Source of the DNA: an uncultured Duncaniella sp.
Lineage (GTDB): Bacteria > Bacteroidota > Bacteroidia > Bacteroidales > Muribaculaceae
Length of the DNA stretch: 64,000 nt
Assembly: GCA_910578615.1 (NCBI GenBank)
Contig: CAJTRI010000002.1
Coordinates: 45,645-109,644 of the forward strand
Direction: 5' to 3'
The notes below the pieces were generated by a model. That model made no database searches, had not been told where the DNA came from, and worked only from the letters and a program-made list of their open reading frames with translations. The translations under genes and the position numbers were made by a program. This document shows, piece after piece, positions 52,532-62,500 of the stretch. The first letter of the stretch is position 1. Every line of letters starts with the position of its first letter.

Positions 52532-53410
52532 ATGAAAGCATTTGTTTTTCCCGGTCAGGGTGCCCAGTTCGTAGGAATGGGCAAAGATCTATATGACAAC
52601 AATCCCGTGGCCAGGGAGATGTTTGAGAAGGCCAATGAAATACTTGGATTCCGCATCACAGATCTCATGTTCGAGGGTACTGACGAAGACCTTCGCCAGA
52701 CGAAGGTTACACAGCCTGCCATATTCCTCCACTCTGTGATTCTTGCCAAGACTATGGGCGAGGAGTTTGATCCCGCCATGGTGGCAGGCCACTCCCTCGG
52801 TGAGTTTTCAGCCCTCGTAGCCGCCGGCGCCCTCAGTTTCGAGGATGGCGTGCGTCTTGTTTCCGCACGTGCCCAGGCCATGCAGAAGGCTTGTGAGACC
52901 AATCCTTCCACCATGGCTGCGGTTCTCGCACTCCCCGATGAGAAGGTTGAGGAAATCTGTGCAGGAATCCCCGGCGTGGTAGTATGTGCCAACTACAACT
53001 GTCCCGGCCAGATTGTGATCTCAGGCGAGGTAGAGGCTATCGACGCAGCTTGTGCACAGCTGCTTGAAGCCGGTGCCAAACGTGCCCTCAAACTCAAAGT
53101 GGGCGGTGGTTTCCACTCTCCGTGCATGGAGCCGGCCCGGGCCGAACTTGCCGAAGCCATCGAGAAGACAGAGTTCCATACTCCTACCGTTCCCGTATAT
53201 CAGAATGTCGATGCAAGACCCCACACGGATCCTGCCGAAATCAAGGCCAATCTCGTGGCGCAACTCACAGCTCCCGTCCGCTGGACTCAGAGCGTGCAGA
53301 ACATGGTGGCCGACGGTGCCGACAGCTTTACAGAGCTTGGCCCGGGCAAGGTGTTGCAGGGCCTCGTAGCCAAGATTGCCCGTGGCGTAGCCACTGACGG
53401 ACGTCAGTAA
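52532..53410 (+). CDS. fabD: Malonyl-CoA:ACP transacylase
   Basis: 292 residues. Loads malonate onto acyl carrier protein for fatty-acid synthesis. F-P-G-Q-G-A-Q start, the nucleophile serine in G-H-S-L-G-E-F (S88) and the histidine in G-G-G-F-H-S-P (about 195), plus E-L-G-P-G-K-V-L-Q-G near the end. Followed by two hairpins (53418-53439 and 53455-53508). Confidence 0.96.
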   Translation: MKAFVFPGQGAQFVGMGKDLYDNNPVAREMFEKANEILGFRITDLMFEGTDEDLRQTKVTQPAIFLHSVILAKTMGEEFDPAMVAGHSLGEFSALVAAGALSFEDGVRLVSARAQAMQKACETNPSTMAAVLALPDEKVEEICAGIPGVVVCANYNCPGQIVISGEVEAIDAACAQLLEAGAKRALKLKVGGGFHSPCMEPARAELAEAIEKTEFHTPTVPVYQNVDARPHTDPAEIKANLVAQLTAPVRWTQSVQNMVADGADSFTELGPGKVLQGLVAKIARGVATDGRQ

Positions 53411-53454
53411 TCTCTTCAAGGCCTTTTGATTAGGGCCTTCGCTGAACCTAAATG

Positions 53455-53508
53455 GCGGGGACAGTGTTGTAAAGTGTGAATAATAACACTTATCAACACT
53501 GTCCCCGC
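53455..53508 (+). terminator. Long hairpin between fabD and the DUF2156 gene
   Basis: 15-bp perfect outer stem (53455-53469 with 53494-53508) and an inner AAGTGT/ACACTT stem. No T-run; it ends two bases before the ATG at 53511. Confidence 0.6.
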
Positions 53509-53510
53509 TC

Positions 53511-54476
53511 ATGTTTCCTTACATACGTTCATCAGAAACATACGATTCAGCCGCCATACTCCGCCGCAGGGAGGTCTCGCCGCTCCGCTTCGAGCCTCTG
53601 ACCATTGCCGACATTCCTGCCATACGTCCTTATCTCAACGCAGCGCCGTCAAGAACCTGTGATTTCACGATAGGGGGCCTGCTCATGTGGGCCGATTATT
53701 TTAATTATACATATGCCATATATGACGGAACCCTGTTCGTCAAGGGTGTCACTGAGAATGATGTCACCCGGACAGCGTTCTCGCTTCCTGTCGGCAAACT
53801 CGGGCTTGACGAGGCCGTGGAGCTGCTGCGCGACTATTGCCGTATAAACGGTCTCGGGCCGCTTCTGTTCTCGGCCATACCGGCTGTTGCCGTGGAGCCT
53901 CTGAGGCTTCTCGGGGCGAGAAAGGTGGAGCCGCTTGAAGAATGGAGCGATTATCTGTATGAGGCCGATGCGCTTGCATCGCTTTCCGGCAAGAAACTTT
54001 CGAAAAAGCGTAACCATGTCAATCGTTTCATGATTGATAATCCCGGTTATGAACTCCTGCCTCTCACGCCGGGTTTGATTCACGAGGTCAGAAAGTTCAT
54101 GCGTGACGTGCCGCTTCCGTCTGGCAAACCTGCGCTTGCCGACATTGAGCGCGAACAGGTGATGCGTGTGCTTGACTATTATGATGCCTACGGGTTCACA
54201 GGGGTTGTGCTGAAAGTCCCCGGACGCGGTATTGTGGCTTTCTCGGTAGGCGAGGTGATAGGCGACACCCTTTATGTCCACATCGAGAAGATGGCTCACG
54301 ACGTGGCCGGCGCGGGTGAGACAGTCAACAAACTGTTTGCTTCGTGTATGCTCGGCACAGTCCCTCATCTCCGATACATCAACCGAGAGGAAGCCGTGGG
54401 TGATCCCGGTCTGCGCAATGCCAAGGAGTCTTACCATCCCTGTATGCTCCTCGGAAAGTATAACGTAATGATGTGA
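53511..54476 (+). CDS. DUF2156 protein (GNAT-like, phosphatidylglycerol lysyltransferase C-domain type)
   Basis: 321 residues. The conserved part begins near residue 27 (F-E-P-L-T-I-A-D-I-P-A-I) and includes C-D-F-T-I-G-G-L-L-M-W, K-K-L-S-K-K-R-N-H-V-N-R-F and the C-terminal H-I-E-K-M-A-H-D-V and Y-I-N-R-E-E-A-V-G-D-P-G-L-R segments typical of DUF2156. The fold is a double GNAT domain as in aminoacyl-tRNA-dependent lipid acylation enzymes, but this soluble version lacks the membrane half; its acceptor is unknown. The start at 53511 directly follows a hairpin, so translation may be structure-controlled. Confidence 0.85.
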   Translation: MFPYIRSSETYDSAAILRRREVSPLRFEPLTIADIPAIRPYLNAAPSRTCDFTIGGLLMWADYFNYTYAIYDGTLFVKGVTENDVTRTAFSLPVGKLGLDEAVELLRDYCRINGLGPLLFSAIPAVAVEPLRLLGARKVEPLEEWSDYLYEADALASLSGKKLSKKRNHVNRFMIDNPGYELLPLTPGLIHEVRKFMRDVPLPSGKPALADIEREQVMRVLDYYDAYGFTGVVLKVPGRGIVAFSVGEVIGDTLYVHIEKMAHDVAGAGETVNKLFASCMLGTVPHLRYINREEAVGDPGLRNAKESYHPCMLLGKYNVMM

Positions 54477-54551
54477 AAATTGCGGGAGAAAATGCAATAA
54501 AACGGAGGTTGGCTCGTTGTCTTTTTAGATAAAAAACGAACCAGTCAATAG

Positions 54552-56492
54552 ATGAAAAAACATTTTCTCCCGGTAGTTCTTGCGGCAGCTGCGATACTGA
54601 CAGCGGCAGCGGCACGCACCGATAAGTCTGATCCCGTTGTCATGAGCATAAACGGGAAGGACATCCATCGCAGCGAGTTCAAGTATCTCTATGAGAAGAA
54701 CAATCTCCAACAGATGCAGCCCCAGACAATCGACGAATATGTGGATATGTTTGTGGTCTACAAGCTCAAAGTGGCAGATGCCGAAACCACCGGAATAGAT
54801 ACCACCGAGACATTCCTTAAAGAATATAACGGTTATTGTGCCGACCTCTCGCGTCCCTATATGCGTGATTCGCTTGTTGAGGAACGCCTTGTGAGGGAGG
54901 CATATGACCGCATGGCCACTTCGCGTCGTGTCAGCCACATCATGCTTCCCGTCGGGACTACGGTGGCAGAGAAGGAAGCCAACCGCCAGCGTCTTGACAG
55001 CATACGTACAGCTATTCTCAATGGTGCTGATTTCGGGGAGATGGCCGTGAAATTTTCAGCTGACCGCTCTGCTGCAAACAATCGTGGAAACATGGGTTAC
55101 ATCAATCCCAACATGTATCCCTATCCGTTTGAGAAGGCGGCCTATGATACCCCGGTAGGGGCGATAAGCGAGGTCGTTGACGACGCTCCCTATGGATTAC
55201 ACATAATAAAGGTGAGTGATGAGAAGCCCAATCCCGGCACAGTCTCCGCCCGCCACATCCTTAAAATGACCAAGGGGCTCAGCCGGGAAGCTATCGCTGT
55301 CAAGAAAGCCCAGATAGACTCGATATATTCTCTTCTTGTGGCCGGTGCGGATTTCGAGGATATGGCAAAACGGGAGAGTGACGACCGAGGCTCGGCTGCG
55401 CGTGGCGGTAATCTCGGCGAATTCGGAACAGGCAGGATGGTGCCCCAGTTTGAGGAGGCGGCTTTCGCTCTCAAAGAAGGGGAGATTTCAAAACCGTTCT
55501 CAACATCGTTCGGCTATCACATCGTGCAGACCCTTTCGCACAATCCTGTTCCATCTATTGACAGACTTCGACCGCAGATAAAGATGGCCATGGCACGTGA
55601 CACCCGTGCCGACATGCCGCGAAAGGCACAGATGGAAAAGTTCAGGGAGCAGTATGGTATAAGCCTTGACGACAAGACCTTTGAGGAAGTGAAGAAGCAG
55701 ACGGCCTCGGCTCCTGATGCCCGCAGTGCTTTTGAGGCAATGAAAAACTCTGATCTCGTGGTCGCATCTTTGCCTGACACTCGTATCACCGTGGCTGACG
55801 TCTATAATGTTATTCCTGAAAATGTCAGAGAGTCGGCGTCAGATGCTTACGGGATATTTATCGAGGCAGCTGAGCGTGCGCTTGATGATGCAACCGAGAA
55901 ATATGCCATGGCACGTCTGGTACATGAGAATACCGACTATCGCAATATAGTAAACGAGTATCGCGACGGTATACTACTGTTTGAGATAAGCAATCAGAAT
56001 GTGTGGGGACGTTCCACATCCGATGCAGCCGCCCTTGAAGACTATTTCAAGGCAAACCGTGACAAGTATACATGGGATCAGCCGCGTTTCAAAGGATATG
56101 TCGTTCTTGCCACGAGTGACTCTGTGGCATCGGCGGCAAAGGATTTCCTTGCAGCTAACAAAATAGAGAATGACTCTCTTGTCCACACACTGCGCGGACG
56201 TTTCAACCGCGAGGTGAAAGTGGAGCGCATTCTGTCCGCCATGGGCGAGAACCCTATTATTGATGAGATTGCCTTCTCAGGGCCTAAGGCCAAGCCTGTG
56301 GGCAAGTGGGTGGCATGGTTCCCTTATGAGACACGTATGATAGACGCTCCCGAAGAGGCGGCCGATGTGCGCGGTGCTGTCACTACCGACTATCAGCAAC
56401 AACTTGAATCCGAATGGGTCAAATCGCTCAGGTCGAAATACAAGGTGAAGCTCAACAAGAAAGAACTTAAAAAGCTTTCAAAGGAAAAATGA
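54552..56492 (+). CDS. SurA-like periplasmic peptidyl-prolyl isomerase (two PpiC domains)
   Basis: 646 residues with a signal peptide (cleavage near A-A-A-R). An N-terminal SurA-like chaperone helix region (I-H-R-S-E-F-K-Y-L-Y-E-K-N-N-L) is followed by two rotamase domains of the parvulin type, about 125-230 (S-R-R-V-S-H-I-M-L-P and N-M-G-Y-I-N) and 235-335 (V-S-A-R-H-I-L-K-M and G-N-L-G-E-F-G-T-G-R-M-V-P), then a long C-terminal domain. Role: folding of outer-membrane proteins. Followed by a strong terminator. Confidence 0.93.
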   Translation: MKKHFLPVVLAAAAILTAAAARTDKSDPVVMSINGKDIHRSEFKYLYEKNNLQQMQPQTIDEYVDMFVVYKLKVADAETTGIDTTETFLKEYNGYCADLSRPYMRDSLVEERLVREAYDRMATSRRVSHIMLPVGTTVAEKEANRQRLDSIRTAILNGADFGEMAVKFSADRSAANNRGNMGYINPNMYPYPFEKAAYDTPVGAISEVVDDAPYGLHIIKVSDEKPNPGTVSARHILKMTKGLSREAIAVKKAQIDSIYSLLVAGADFEDMAKRESDDRGSAARGGNLGEFGTGRMVPQFEEAAFALKEGEISKPFSTSFGYHIVQTLSHNPVPSIDRLRPQIKMAMARDTRADMPRKAQMEKFREQYGISLDDKTFEEVKKQTASAPDARSAFEAMKNSDLVVASLPDTRITVADVYNVIPENVRESASDAYGIFIEAAERALDDATEKYAMARLVHENTDYRNIVNEYRDGILLFEISNQNVWGRSTSDAAALEDYFKANRDKYTWDQPRFKGYVVLATSDSVASAAKDFLAANKIENDSLVHTLRGRFNREVKVERILSAMGENPIIDEIAFSGPKAKPVGKWVAWFPYETRMIDAPEEAADVRGAVTTDYQQQLESEWVKSLRSKYKVKLNKKELKKLSKEK

Positions 56493-56502
56493 CCTTATAA
56501 CT

Positions 56503-56543
56503 CCAGCCTCGGTTCCCAGTTTGAGCCGAGGCTGGTTGTTTTT
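56503..56543 (+). terminator. Terminator of the PPIase gene
   Basis: 10-bp GC-rich stem CCAGCCTCGG/CCGAGGCTGG (56503-56512 with 56526-56535), followed by TTGTTTTT. Confidence 0.8.
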
Positions 56544-56557
56544 GTGATATTTTTGTT

Positions 56558-57301
56558 ATGCAGATGTGGAATCCGTGGCATGGGTGCCATAAGATAAGCG
56601 AAGGATGCCGTCATTGCTACGTCTATCGTGAGGATGCGGCGTTCGGAACACCTGAGGTCTCAGGGATGGTAAGGAAGACCGCATCTTTCGACCTGCCTTT
56701 GAGACTTGACCGAAGGCGAAATCCAAAGTTCCCGTCTGGAACGCTTTTCGGGCTGTGCTTTACGTCTGACTTTCTGATAGAGGAAGCCGATGCATGGCGT
56801 GATGAGATCTGGGAGATTGTCAGGGGAAGGAGTGACTGTTCGTTCGTCTTCTTCACCAAGAGGATAGACCGCCTTGCCGGATGTCTTCCTGATGATTGGG
56901 GAGACGGTTACGACAATGTGGCGGTAGGATGCACTGTGGAAAACCAGTCACGTGCTGACCAGCGTCTTCCTCTGTTCCTTGATCTGCCTTTGAAGCACAG
57001 GCTTGTGATTGTGGCTCCCATGATAGAGAGGATATGTCTTACTCCATATCTTGTTCCCGGCCTTATCGAGGAGGTATCGGTAGGAGGGGAGTCAGGCAAA
57101 TATGCCCGCACTCTTGATTTCGAGTGGGTGAAAGACCTCTGGCGGCAATGTATGGAATGCGGTGTGCCTTTCACATTCCATCAGACGGGTTCGTATCTGA
57201 TGAAAGACGGCCGTGTCTATCGTATTCCCCGCGAACACCAGCACTCACAGGCCAAGAAAGCCGGGCTGAATACATCCGTCCTACATAGGAAGGATATGTG
57301 A
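56558..57301 (+). CDS. DUF5131 (phage Gp37/Gp68-like) protein
   Basis: 247 residues. Starts M-W-N-P-W-H-G-C and carries C-x6-C-x2-C (C10, C17, C20), the cluster-like motif of the DUF5131/Gp37-Gp68 family, plus F-V-F-F-T-K-R, V-G-C-T-V-E-N-Q and G-G-E-S-G-K. The family is related to radical SAM/Fe-S proteins and is found in phages and chromosomes; its reaction is not known. Preceded and followed by strong terminators, so monocistronic. Confidence 0.85.
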   Translation: MQMWNPWHGCHKISEGCRHCYVYREDAAFGTPEVSGMVRKTASFDLPLRLDRRRNPKFPSGTLFGLCFTSDFLIEEADAWRDEIWEIVRGRSDCSFVFFTKRIDRLAGCLPDDWGDGYDNVAVGCTVENQSRADQRLPLFLDLPLKHRLVIVAPMIERICLTPYLVPGLIEEVSVGGESGKYARTLDFEWVKDLWRQCMECGVPFTFHQTGSYLMKDGRVYRIPREHQHSQAKKAGLNTSVLHRKDM

Positions 57302-57334
57302 GTATATGACGGCTTGAATGATAAGGATAATAAA

Positions 57335-57375
57335 CAAAAGAAAGGTTTCCGATTTTGTCGGAAACCTTTCTTTTG
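57335..57375. terminator. Bidirectional terminator between the DUF5131 gene and groEL
   Basis: Perfect 18-bp inverted repeat (57335-57352 with 57358-57375) with a 5-nt loop; T-rich on both strands. Confidence 0.85.
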
Positions 57376-57393
57376 TTATCAGGTGGCTATTTT

Positions 57394-59031
57394 TTACATC
57401 ATGCCGCCCATGCCTCCCATTCCGGGAGCCGGCATTGCGGGAGCGGGGTTGTCCTCTTTCTTCTCGGCAATGACGCATGAGGTGGTGAGGAACATTCCGG
57501 CAATCGAGGCTGCGTTTTCGAGAGCAACACGGGTAACCTTGGCGGGATCGATCACACCGGCTGCCATGAGGTTCTCATAGGTGTCGGTACGGGCGTTGTA
57601 ACCGAAGTCACCTTCGCCGTCCTTGACTTTCTGTACCACTACGGCACCTTCCTCGCCGGCATTGGTGACGATCTGGCGGAGGGGTTCCTCGATGGCACGG
57701 CGAATAATCTGTATACCTGTGGTCTCGTCGTCATTAGCGCCCTTTACATTGTCAAGGAGTTTCACGCAACGGATATAGGCTACACCGCCGCCGGGAACGA
57801 TACCTTCTGCGATAGCTGCGCGTGTGGCGCTGAGGGCATCGTCTACGCGGTCTTTCTTCTCCTTCATCTCTACCTCGGACGGTGCGCCGATGTGGAGTAC
57901 GGCCACACCTCCTGCGAGCTTGGCAAGACGCTCTTGGAGTTTCTCACGGTCATAGTCGCTTGTGGTCTGTTCTATCTGGGTCTTGATCTGGGCTACGCGG
58001 GCAGCGATGGATTCCTTGGCGCCGGCGCCGTTGACGATGGTTGTGTTCTCTTTGTTGATGGTCACCTTCTCGGCACGTCCGAGGAGGTCAACGGTAGCGT
58101 TGGAGAGCTGCATGCCTTTCTCTTCGGAAATCACGGTGCCGCCGGTGAGGATGGCGATGTCTTCGAGCATTTCCTTGCGGCGGTCGCCGAAGCCGGGAGC
58201 CTTGACGGCGCATACTTTGAGGGAGCCACGGAGACGGTTTACAACGAGGGTGGCGAGGGCTTCCTGGTCGACGTCTTCTGAGATTATCACGAGGCCGCGT
58301 CCGCTCTGTGCGGTAGCTTCGAGAACGGGGAGAATGTCCTTGATGTTGGAAATCTTTTTGTCAAAGAGGAGGATGAAGGGGTTCTCCATTACGCATTCCA
58401 TCTTCTCGGTATCGGTAACGAAATAGGGGGAGATGTAGCCACGGTCAAACTGCATACCTTCAACGATGTCGACAGTGGTCTCTGTGCCCTTGGCCTCGTC
58501 TACTGTGATGACACCTTCTTTCTTTACCTTCTTCATGGCTTCGGCGATGAGGTGGCCGATAGCCTCGTCATTGTTGGCTGAGATACGGGCTACGTCTTCG
58601 ATTTTTTTGAAATCATCGCCTACTTCCTCGCTCTGAGACTTGATGCCCTCTACAACTATGGCGACGGCACGGTCTATACCGCGCTTGATATCCATGGGGT
58701 TGGCTCCGGCTGCAACGTTTTTGAGACCTACGTTCACAATGGCTTGAGCGAGGACGGTGGCTGTGGTTGTACCGTCACCTGCATCATCGCCGGTCTTGGA
58801 CGCTACCTCCTTGACAAGCTGTGCGCCCATGTTCTGGAACGGATCCTCGAGCTCTACTTCGCGGGCCACAGATACACCGTCCTTGGTGATGTGGGGTGCG
58901 CCGAATTTTTTCTCGATAATCACGTTGCGGCCTTTGGGGCCGAGGGTTACTTTTACTGCGTCGGCAAGAGCGTCAACGCCTTTTTTCAGCTCTTCACGAG
59001 CCTTTATGTCAAATTTTATTTCTTTTGCCAT
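57394..59031 (-). CDS. groL: Chaperonin GroEL
   Basis: 545 residues, full length. 60-kDa chaperonin subunit. Conserved V-T-L-G-P-K-G-R-N-V, G-D-G-T-T-T-A-T-V-L-A (ATP site), the A-A-V-E-E-G-equivalent A-A-I-A-E-G-I-V-P-G-G-G, and the C-terminal G-G-M repeat (G-M-G-G-M-G-G-M-M). Encoded 37 bp after groES. Confidence 0.98.
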   Translation of the reverse strand: MAKEIKFDIKAREELKKGVDALADAVKVTLGPKGRNVIIEKKFGAPHITKDGVSVAREVELEDPFQNMGAQLVKEVASKTGDDAGDGTTTATVLAQAIVNVGLKNVAAGANPMDIKRGIDRAVAIVVEGIKSQSEEVGDDFKKIEDVARISANNDEAIGHLIAEAMKKVKKEGVITVDEAKGTETTVDIVEGMQFDRGYISPYFVTDTEKMECVMENPFILLFDKKISNIKDILPVLEATAQSGRGLVIISEDVDQEALATLVVNRLRGSLKVCAVKAPGFGDRRKEMLEDIAILTGGTVISEEKGMQLSNATVDLLGRAEKVTINKENTTIVNGAGAKESIAARVAQIKTQIEQTTSDYDREKLQERLAKLAGGVAVLHIGAPSEVEMKEKKDRVDDALSATRAAIAEGIVPGGGVAYIRCVKLLDNVKGANDDETTGIQIIRRAIEEPLRQIVTNAGEEGAVVVQKVKDGEGDFGYNARTDTYENLMAAGVIDPAKVTRVALENAASIAGMFLTTSCVIAEKKEDNPAPAMPAPGMGGMGGMM

Positions 59032-59068
59032 GGTTGGTGTAAATTTTCAATGGTGGGGAATAGATGTT

Positions 59069-59344
59069 TTATTTCTCAATCACTGCGAGAACATCGCTCT
59101 GACGCATGATGAGATATTTTGTGCCATCGAGTTCAACCTCGGTGCCGGCATATTTGCCGAAGAGTACCTCGTCGCCGGTCTTTACGACCATTTCCTCGTC
59201 CTTGGTGCCTGATCCGGCTGCGACGACAGTGCCTTTGAGGGGCTTTTCCTTAGCGGAATCGGGAATGATGATACCTGCTGCTGTCACCTCCTCAGCCGGG
59301 GTGGGGAGAATGAGCACTCTGTCTGCTAATGGCTTGATATTCAT
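59069..59344 (-). CDS. groS: Co-chaperonin GroES
   Basis: 91 residues from the ATG at 59344 (M-N-I-K-P-L-A-D-R-V-L-I). The longer upstream frame would run through the promoter region and is rejected. Mobile loop P-T-P-A-E-E-V-T-A-A-G-I-I-I-P-D-S-A-K-E-K and the beta-roof are typical. Caps the GroEL cavity. Confidence 0.97.
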   Translation of the reverse strand: MNIKPLADRVLILPTPAEEVTAAGIIIPDSAKEKPLKGTVVAAGSGTKDEEMVVKTGDEVLFGKYAGTEVELDGTKYLIMRQSDVLAVIEK

Positions 59345-59397
59345 GATGGTTATGATTATATTGTAGTTTTGGTTGTTTGTATTCTTAGTGTTATTCA

Positions 59398-59413
59398 TGC
59401 ATAAATCGTGCCA
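59398..59413 (-). promoter_or_regulatory. Candidate sigma-54 (-24/-12) promoter of groESL
   Basis: Minus-strand TGGCACGATTTATGCA. It matches TGGCACG-N4-TTGCA except for one base, with GG and GC at the right distance. Predicted start near 59387, giving a leader of about 43 nt before groES. No TAnnTTTG box is present upstream of groES. Confidence 0.6.
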
Positions 59414-59423
59414 TACTGAAAGG

Positions 59424-59443
59424 TTGTCAGTCTCTACTGACAA
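59424..59443. promoter_or_regulatory. Palindrome upstream of groES
   Basis: 8-bp perfect arms TTGTCAGT/ACTGACAA around a CTCT centre, upstream of the candidate -24/-12 element. Twelve of its bases (GTCAGTCTCTAC) recur at 59542-59553. Possible operator or activator site. Confidence 0.45.
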
Positions 59444-59516
59444 AATGGCAATGTTCGTAGGTTATAACAATCCGATGCAGATATTTGTTTGCAACAATGG
59501 CATATACGGAATACAG

Positions 59517-59561
59517 GAAACCGCGTGGAGGCGTCCTTAAAGTCAGTCTCTACGCGGTTTC
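59517..59561 (-). terminator. Hairpin downstream of the DUF6298-type gene
   Basis: 14-bp stem (59517-59530 with 59548-59561, one wobble pair), 22 bp past the stop codon; no T-run. Confidence 0.5.
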
Positions 59562-59582
59562 AATCTGCGAGGCCGGGTTGCC

Positions 59583-62500
59583 TCAGAGTTTTTTGAACCA
59601 ATACACCCCTTTTGGTTCGGGCAGGGTGAACAGGCCGTTTATCCTGATGCTTTTGGCTATGGTCTTGACTGCACCTGTGCGCTGGTTGACGGTGCTCACA
59701 CGGTATTTCCCGGGTGCGATGGCCACAGACTCCGCTCCGTCCGCATAGACAATGCAGCCTTTTGTGCCAGAGAGCATCTTGCAGTTTTCGGGAGCATCTG
59801 CTATCGTCATCCAGGCGGCGTCTGATAGAAAGTCTCCTTCCACCATGGGAATTCCGGCACCTGATCCTCCGGCCATGAAAACGGCCCAAGCCATTGCCGG
59901 ATAGTTCTGGGCATAGTAGGTCACGGCTTTTTCGGGATACTTGGCGCGGTATTCGCTGACTGCCTTGTAGGCTTCGTCAAATGTGACTTTGCCTACTTTC
60001 ATCTTTCTGGCATGTTGGCGAGGGGCGAGGTTCTTGCCTCCTTCTGGGGCATACAGTCCGTCGGTCTTGTAGTGCCAGTAACGGATGTCTATTATGTCTA
60101 TCAGGTCGCGGTATTTAGGATTGGCCAGAACCGCGTCCTGCACATCCTTTGTGGCGCTTATGGCCACCTTGACATCCTTGCCTGTCTCTTTCTGCCATTC
60201 GTCAATGACGTCGAGCCAGAACTCCGTGAAGTGTAGGGGGCCTGTGTATTCGGCGCTTATCAGATGTATCACGTTGGGATTGTCGGCGAGCTGGTCGAGG
60301 TTCATGCGGATGTAGCCTCGGTGCAGGTCGGCAAGATGCTTGTTGTTGACGTCATAGAACATGTCGGCAACAAATATACGCTTGTCTCCGGCAAAGGGAA
60401 CAGGTTCAGGGAAATCCGTGGAGTTGACGTTGTTGACCGCGCGCCATGGAGAGTCCACCCAGTGGGCGCCGGCTTCAAGGATGTTGTGCTGCATGTAGTG
60501 CTCGTTGAAGAGAAGGCGTCCTTTCTCCGCGCCTTTACCGGCAAATTCGTTGAGCCGGTACCAGTACCATTCGTTTGGTCGGGTCAGGTCATATCGACTC
60601 AGACCGTCCCATGCCTTCCCATCTCCGCTGCGTTTGAAGGGCTGGTCATAGAATGGTGCCCATGCGTCCCCGTCACGGCGGCGTATACGCTCGTGGTCGT
60701 CACGGCGGCGCTCATACCAAAGGGAATAGTTGTGGTCAAGGACGAGGATGTTGTTATCCGCCATTGTCTGTATAGTAGAGTCTATCCGGTCAGTGAGTCC
60801 GAGGCCTTCCCGTCCGGGGACGAAGCGGGTCACGTGCGGTTTGGCCTTGACGATGTAGTTGGGCTTTATCTTGCCGTTCCACCAAGGTACTTCCTGCCGG
60901 CCTCCCACCATCACGGAGCCGTCCATGACAAGGACGCCGTTGACAATATCGTAGCTGTGGGTAGTCTTGTCTGCGGCTGGCAAGGAGTTCTTTGTCTTCA
61001 AGTCATCCACGCTTTTCAGTCCGTCGGGGCTTACAGAGGCTGTGAAAGGAGCTTCCTCTATCCATCTGGTGAGCGTCAGGCGGGGGATATAGGCCTCTTT
61101 GGCGAGTTTCATGGCTTGTTCGACAGTCGGGCTGGATGTGGCATTGGTAGCCATGGGGAGAATGCGGCCTATTGAGTCGGCGGGGATTCCGAGACGTTCC
61201 GACAGCTGGGCGTAGAAAAGGCTACGTGGCTGTACGTGGTTATTTGACTGTCCCCATCCGCCATCGCCTGAGAACTGTGCCCAGCATCCGTGGGCGTTGT
61301 TGGTAGCGTCAGAAGCCGGTGTGTAACATTCTATCTCGGCTGCCGTGCACTGCCAGAAAGTGGAGTTGCCGGTGTTCCATCCGGCTCCGTTCTTGTCCTG
61401 TCCGAGATTCTTGAACGAGAGGTTGTGTCCGTCGATATTGACAATGTCGAAGAGAAGGCCGGGTGACCATGCGTCAGACGCGCCGCTGAACCCGAGAGCC
61501 TCGCCTGCCTCGCACTGTACGAAGGCATTTGGGCCGGGAGCCATCATTCCGGCCGAGAAGTCATGGATGCCGTGTAGAGAGTAGCAGCGCTGGAAGAGGT
61601 TTTGCTGTCCGAGGGTGAGGAAGGTGGAGCGGCGCATACCGCCGATTTCTGAAACCGGGTCTGTGGATACGCAGTCCTCGACTGTCACCTTGGACGCGGT
61701 GGGAAGGAGGACTACGGCACTTCCGGCGAAGTGTTTGAAGTCAACCTGACGCACCCAGCAGTCCTCGGCGTTGGCCACGCTGATGCCGTTCCAGCAGTGA
61801 TCCTCGTCCTTGGGATAATTCGTGTCATAGTCTGACACGAGCGAGAGGTATTCTACACCCACGTCCGAGATTCTCCCGGGCCATGAGTAGGCGAGTACCT
61901 TTGATTCTCCCCATTTGCTGTCAAGAGCCATTGTGACAGGATAGTCAAGAGTTATCTCTCCCGGTGAGGCTGACGCCACTGTACGATCCCAGCGTAGGTC
62001 GATGTCTCCGGGTTTCCAGCCGAGAGCGCTTATGCCTCCGCCGAAGATGTCGCATCCCATTGAGGCAATCCATTCTTTGGTGGATGGACGCATCACGAAC
62101 ACTCTGTCATCTTTTTTGAGATTGCCGCTGACCTTTATGGCGGTTGAGTTGACCGGGACATAGACGGATGTCACGGAAAGACTGTCGGTAATCACTGGGT
62201 TATAGACACCTTCGATATATATGAGCGAGCCTCGGTCTACCCCTGTCTTTATGAGTGTGGTGACACCTTCTCCCGATCCGCGCAGCACTATGCCTGAGGC
62301 GGAGATGCGCAGAGGGGCGGATATGGCGAACTCGCCTTTGCCGAGAAGCACCGAGCCTCTGAATCCGTCTTTGCCGGCGGGGAGGGAGGCCACATGGTCA
62401 ATGGCTTTCTGGATGCGGGCGGAGTTGTCTCCCGGCTTGCAGGGGACATATATGACGTTTGCCACATCGGGGATGCGGCTGTTTGAGTTGCGGTAGCCGC

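Noticed and set aside
59345..59443. Upstream extension of groES to 59443
   Set aside because: It would translate the promoter region, and GroES proteins start at M-N-I-K-P-L.
59345..59582. CIRCE (HrcA) operator before groES
   Set aside because: No TTAGCACTC-N9-GAGTGCTAA match; the palindrome present has a different sequence.
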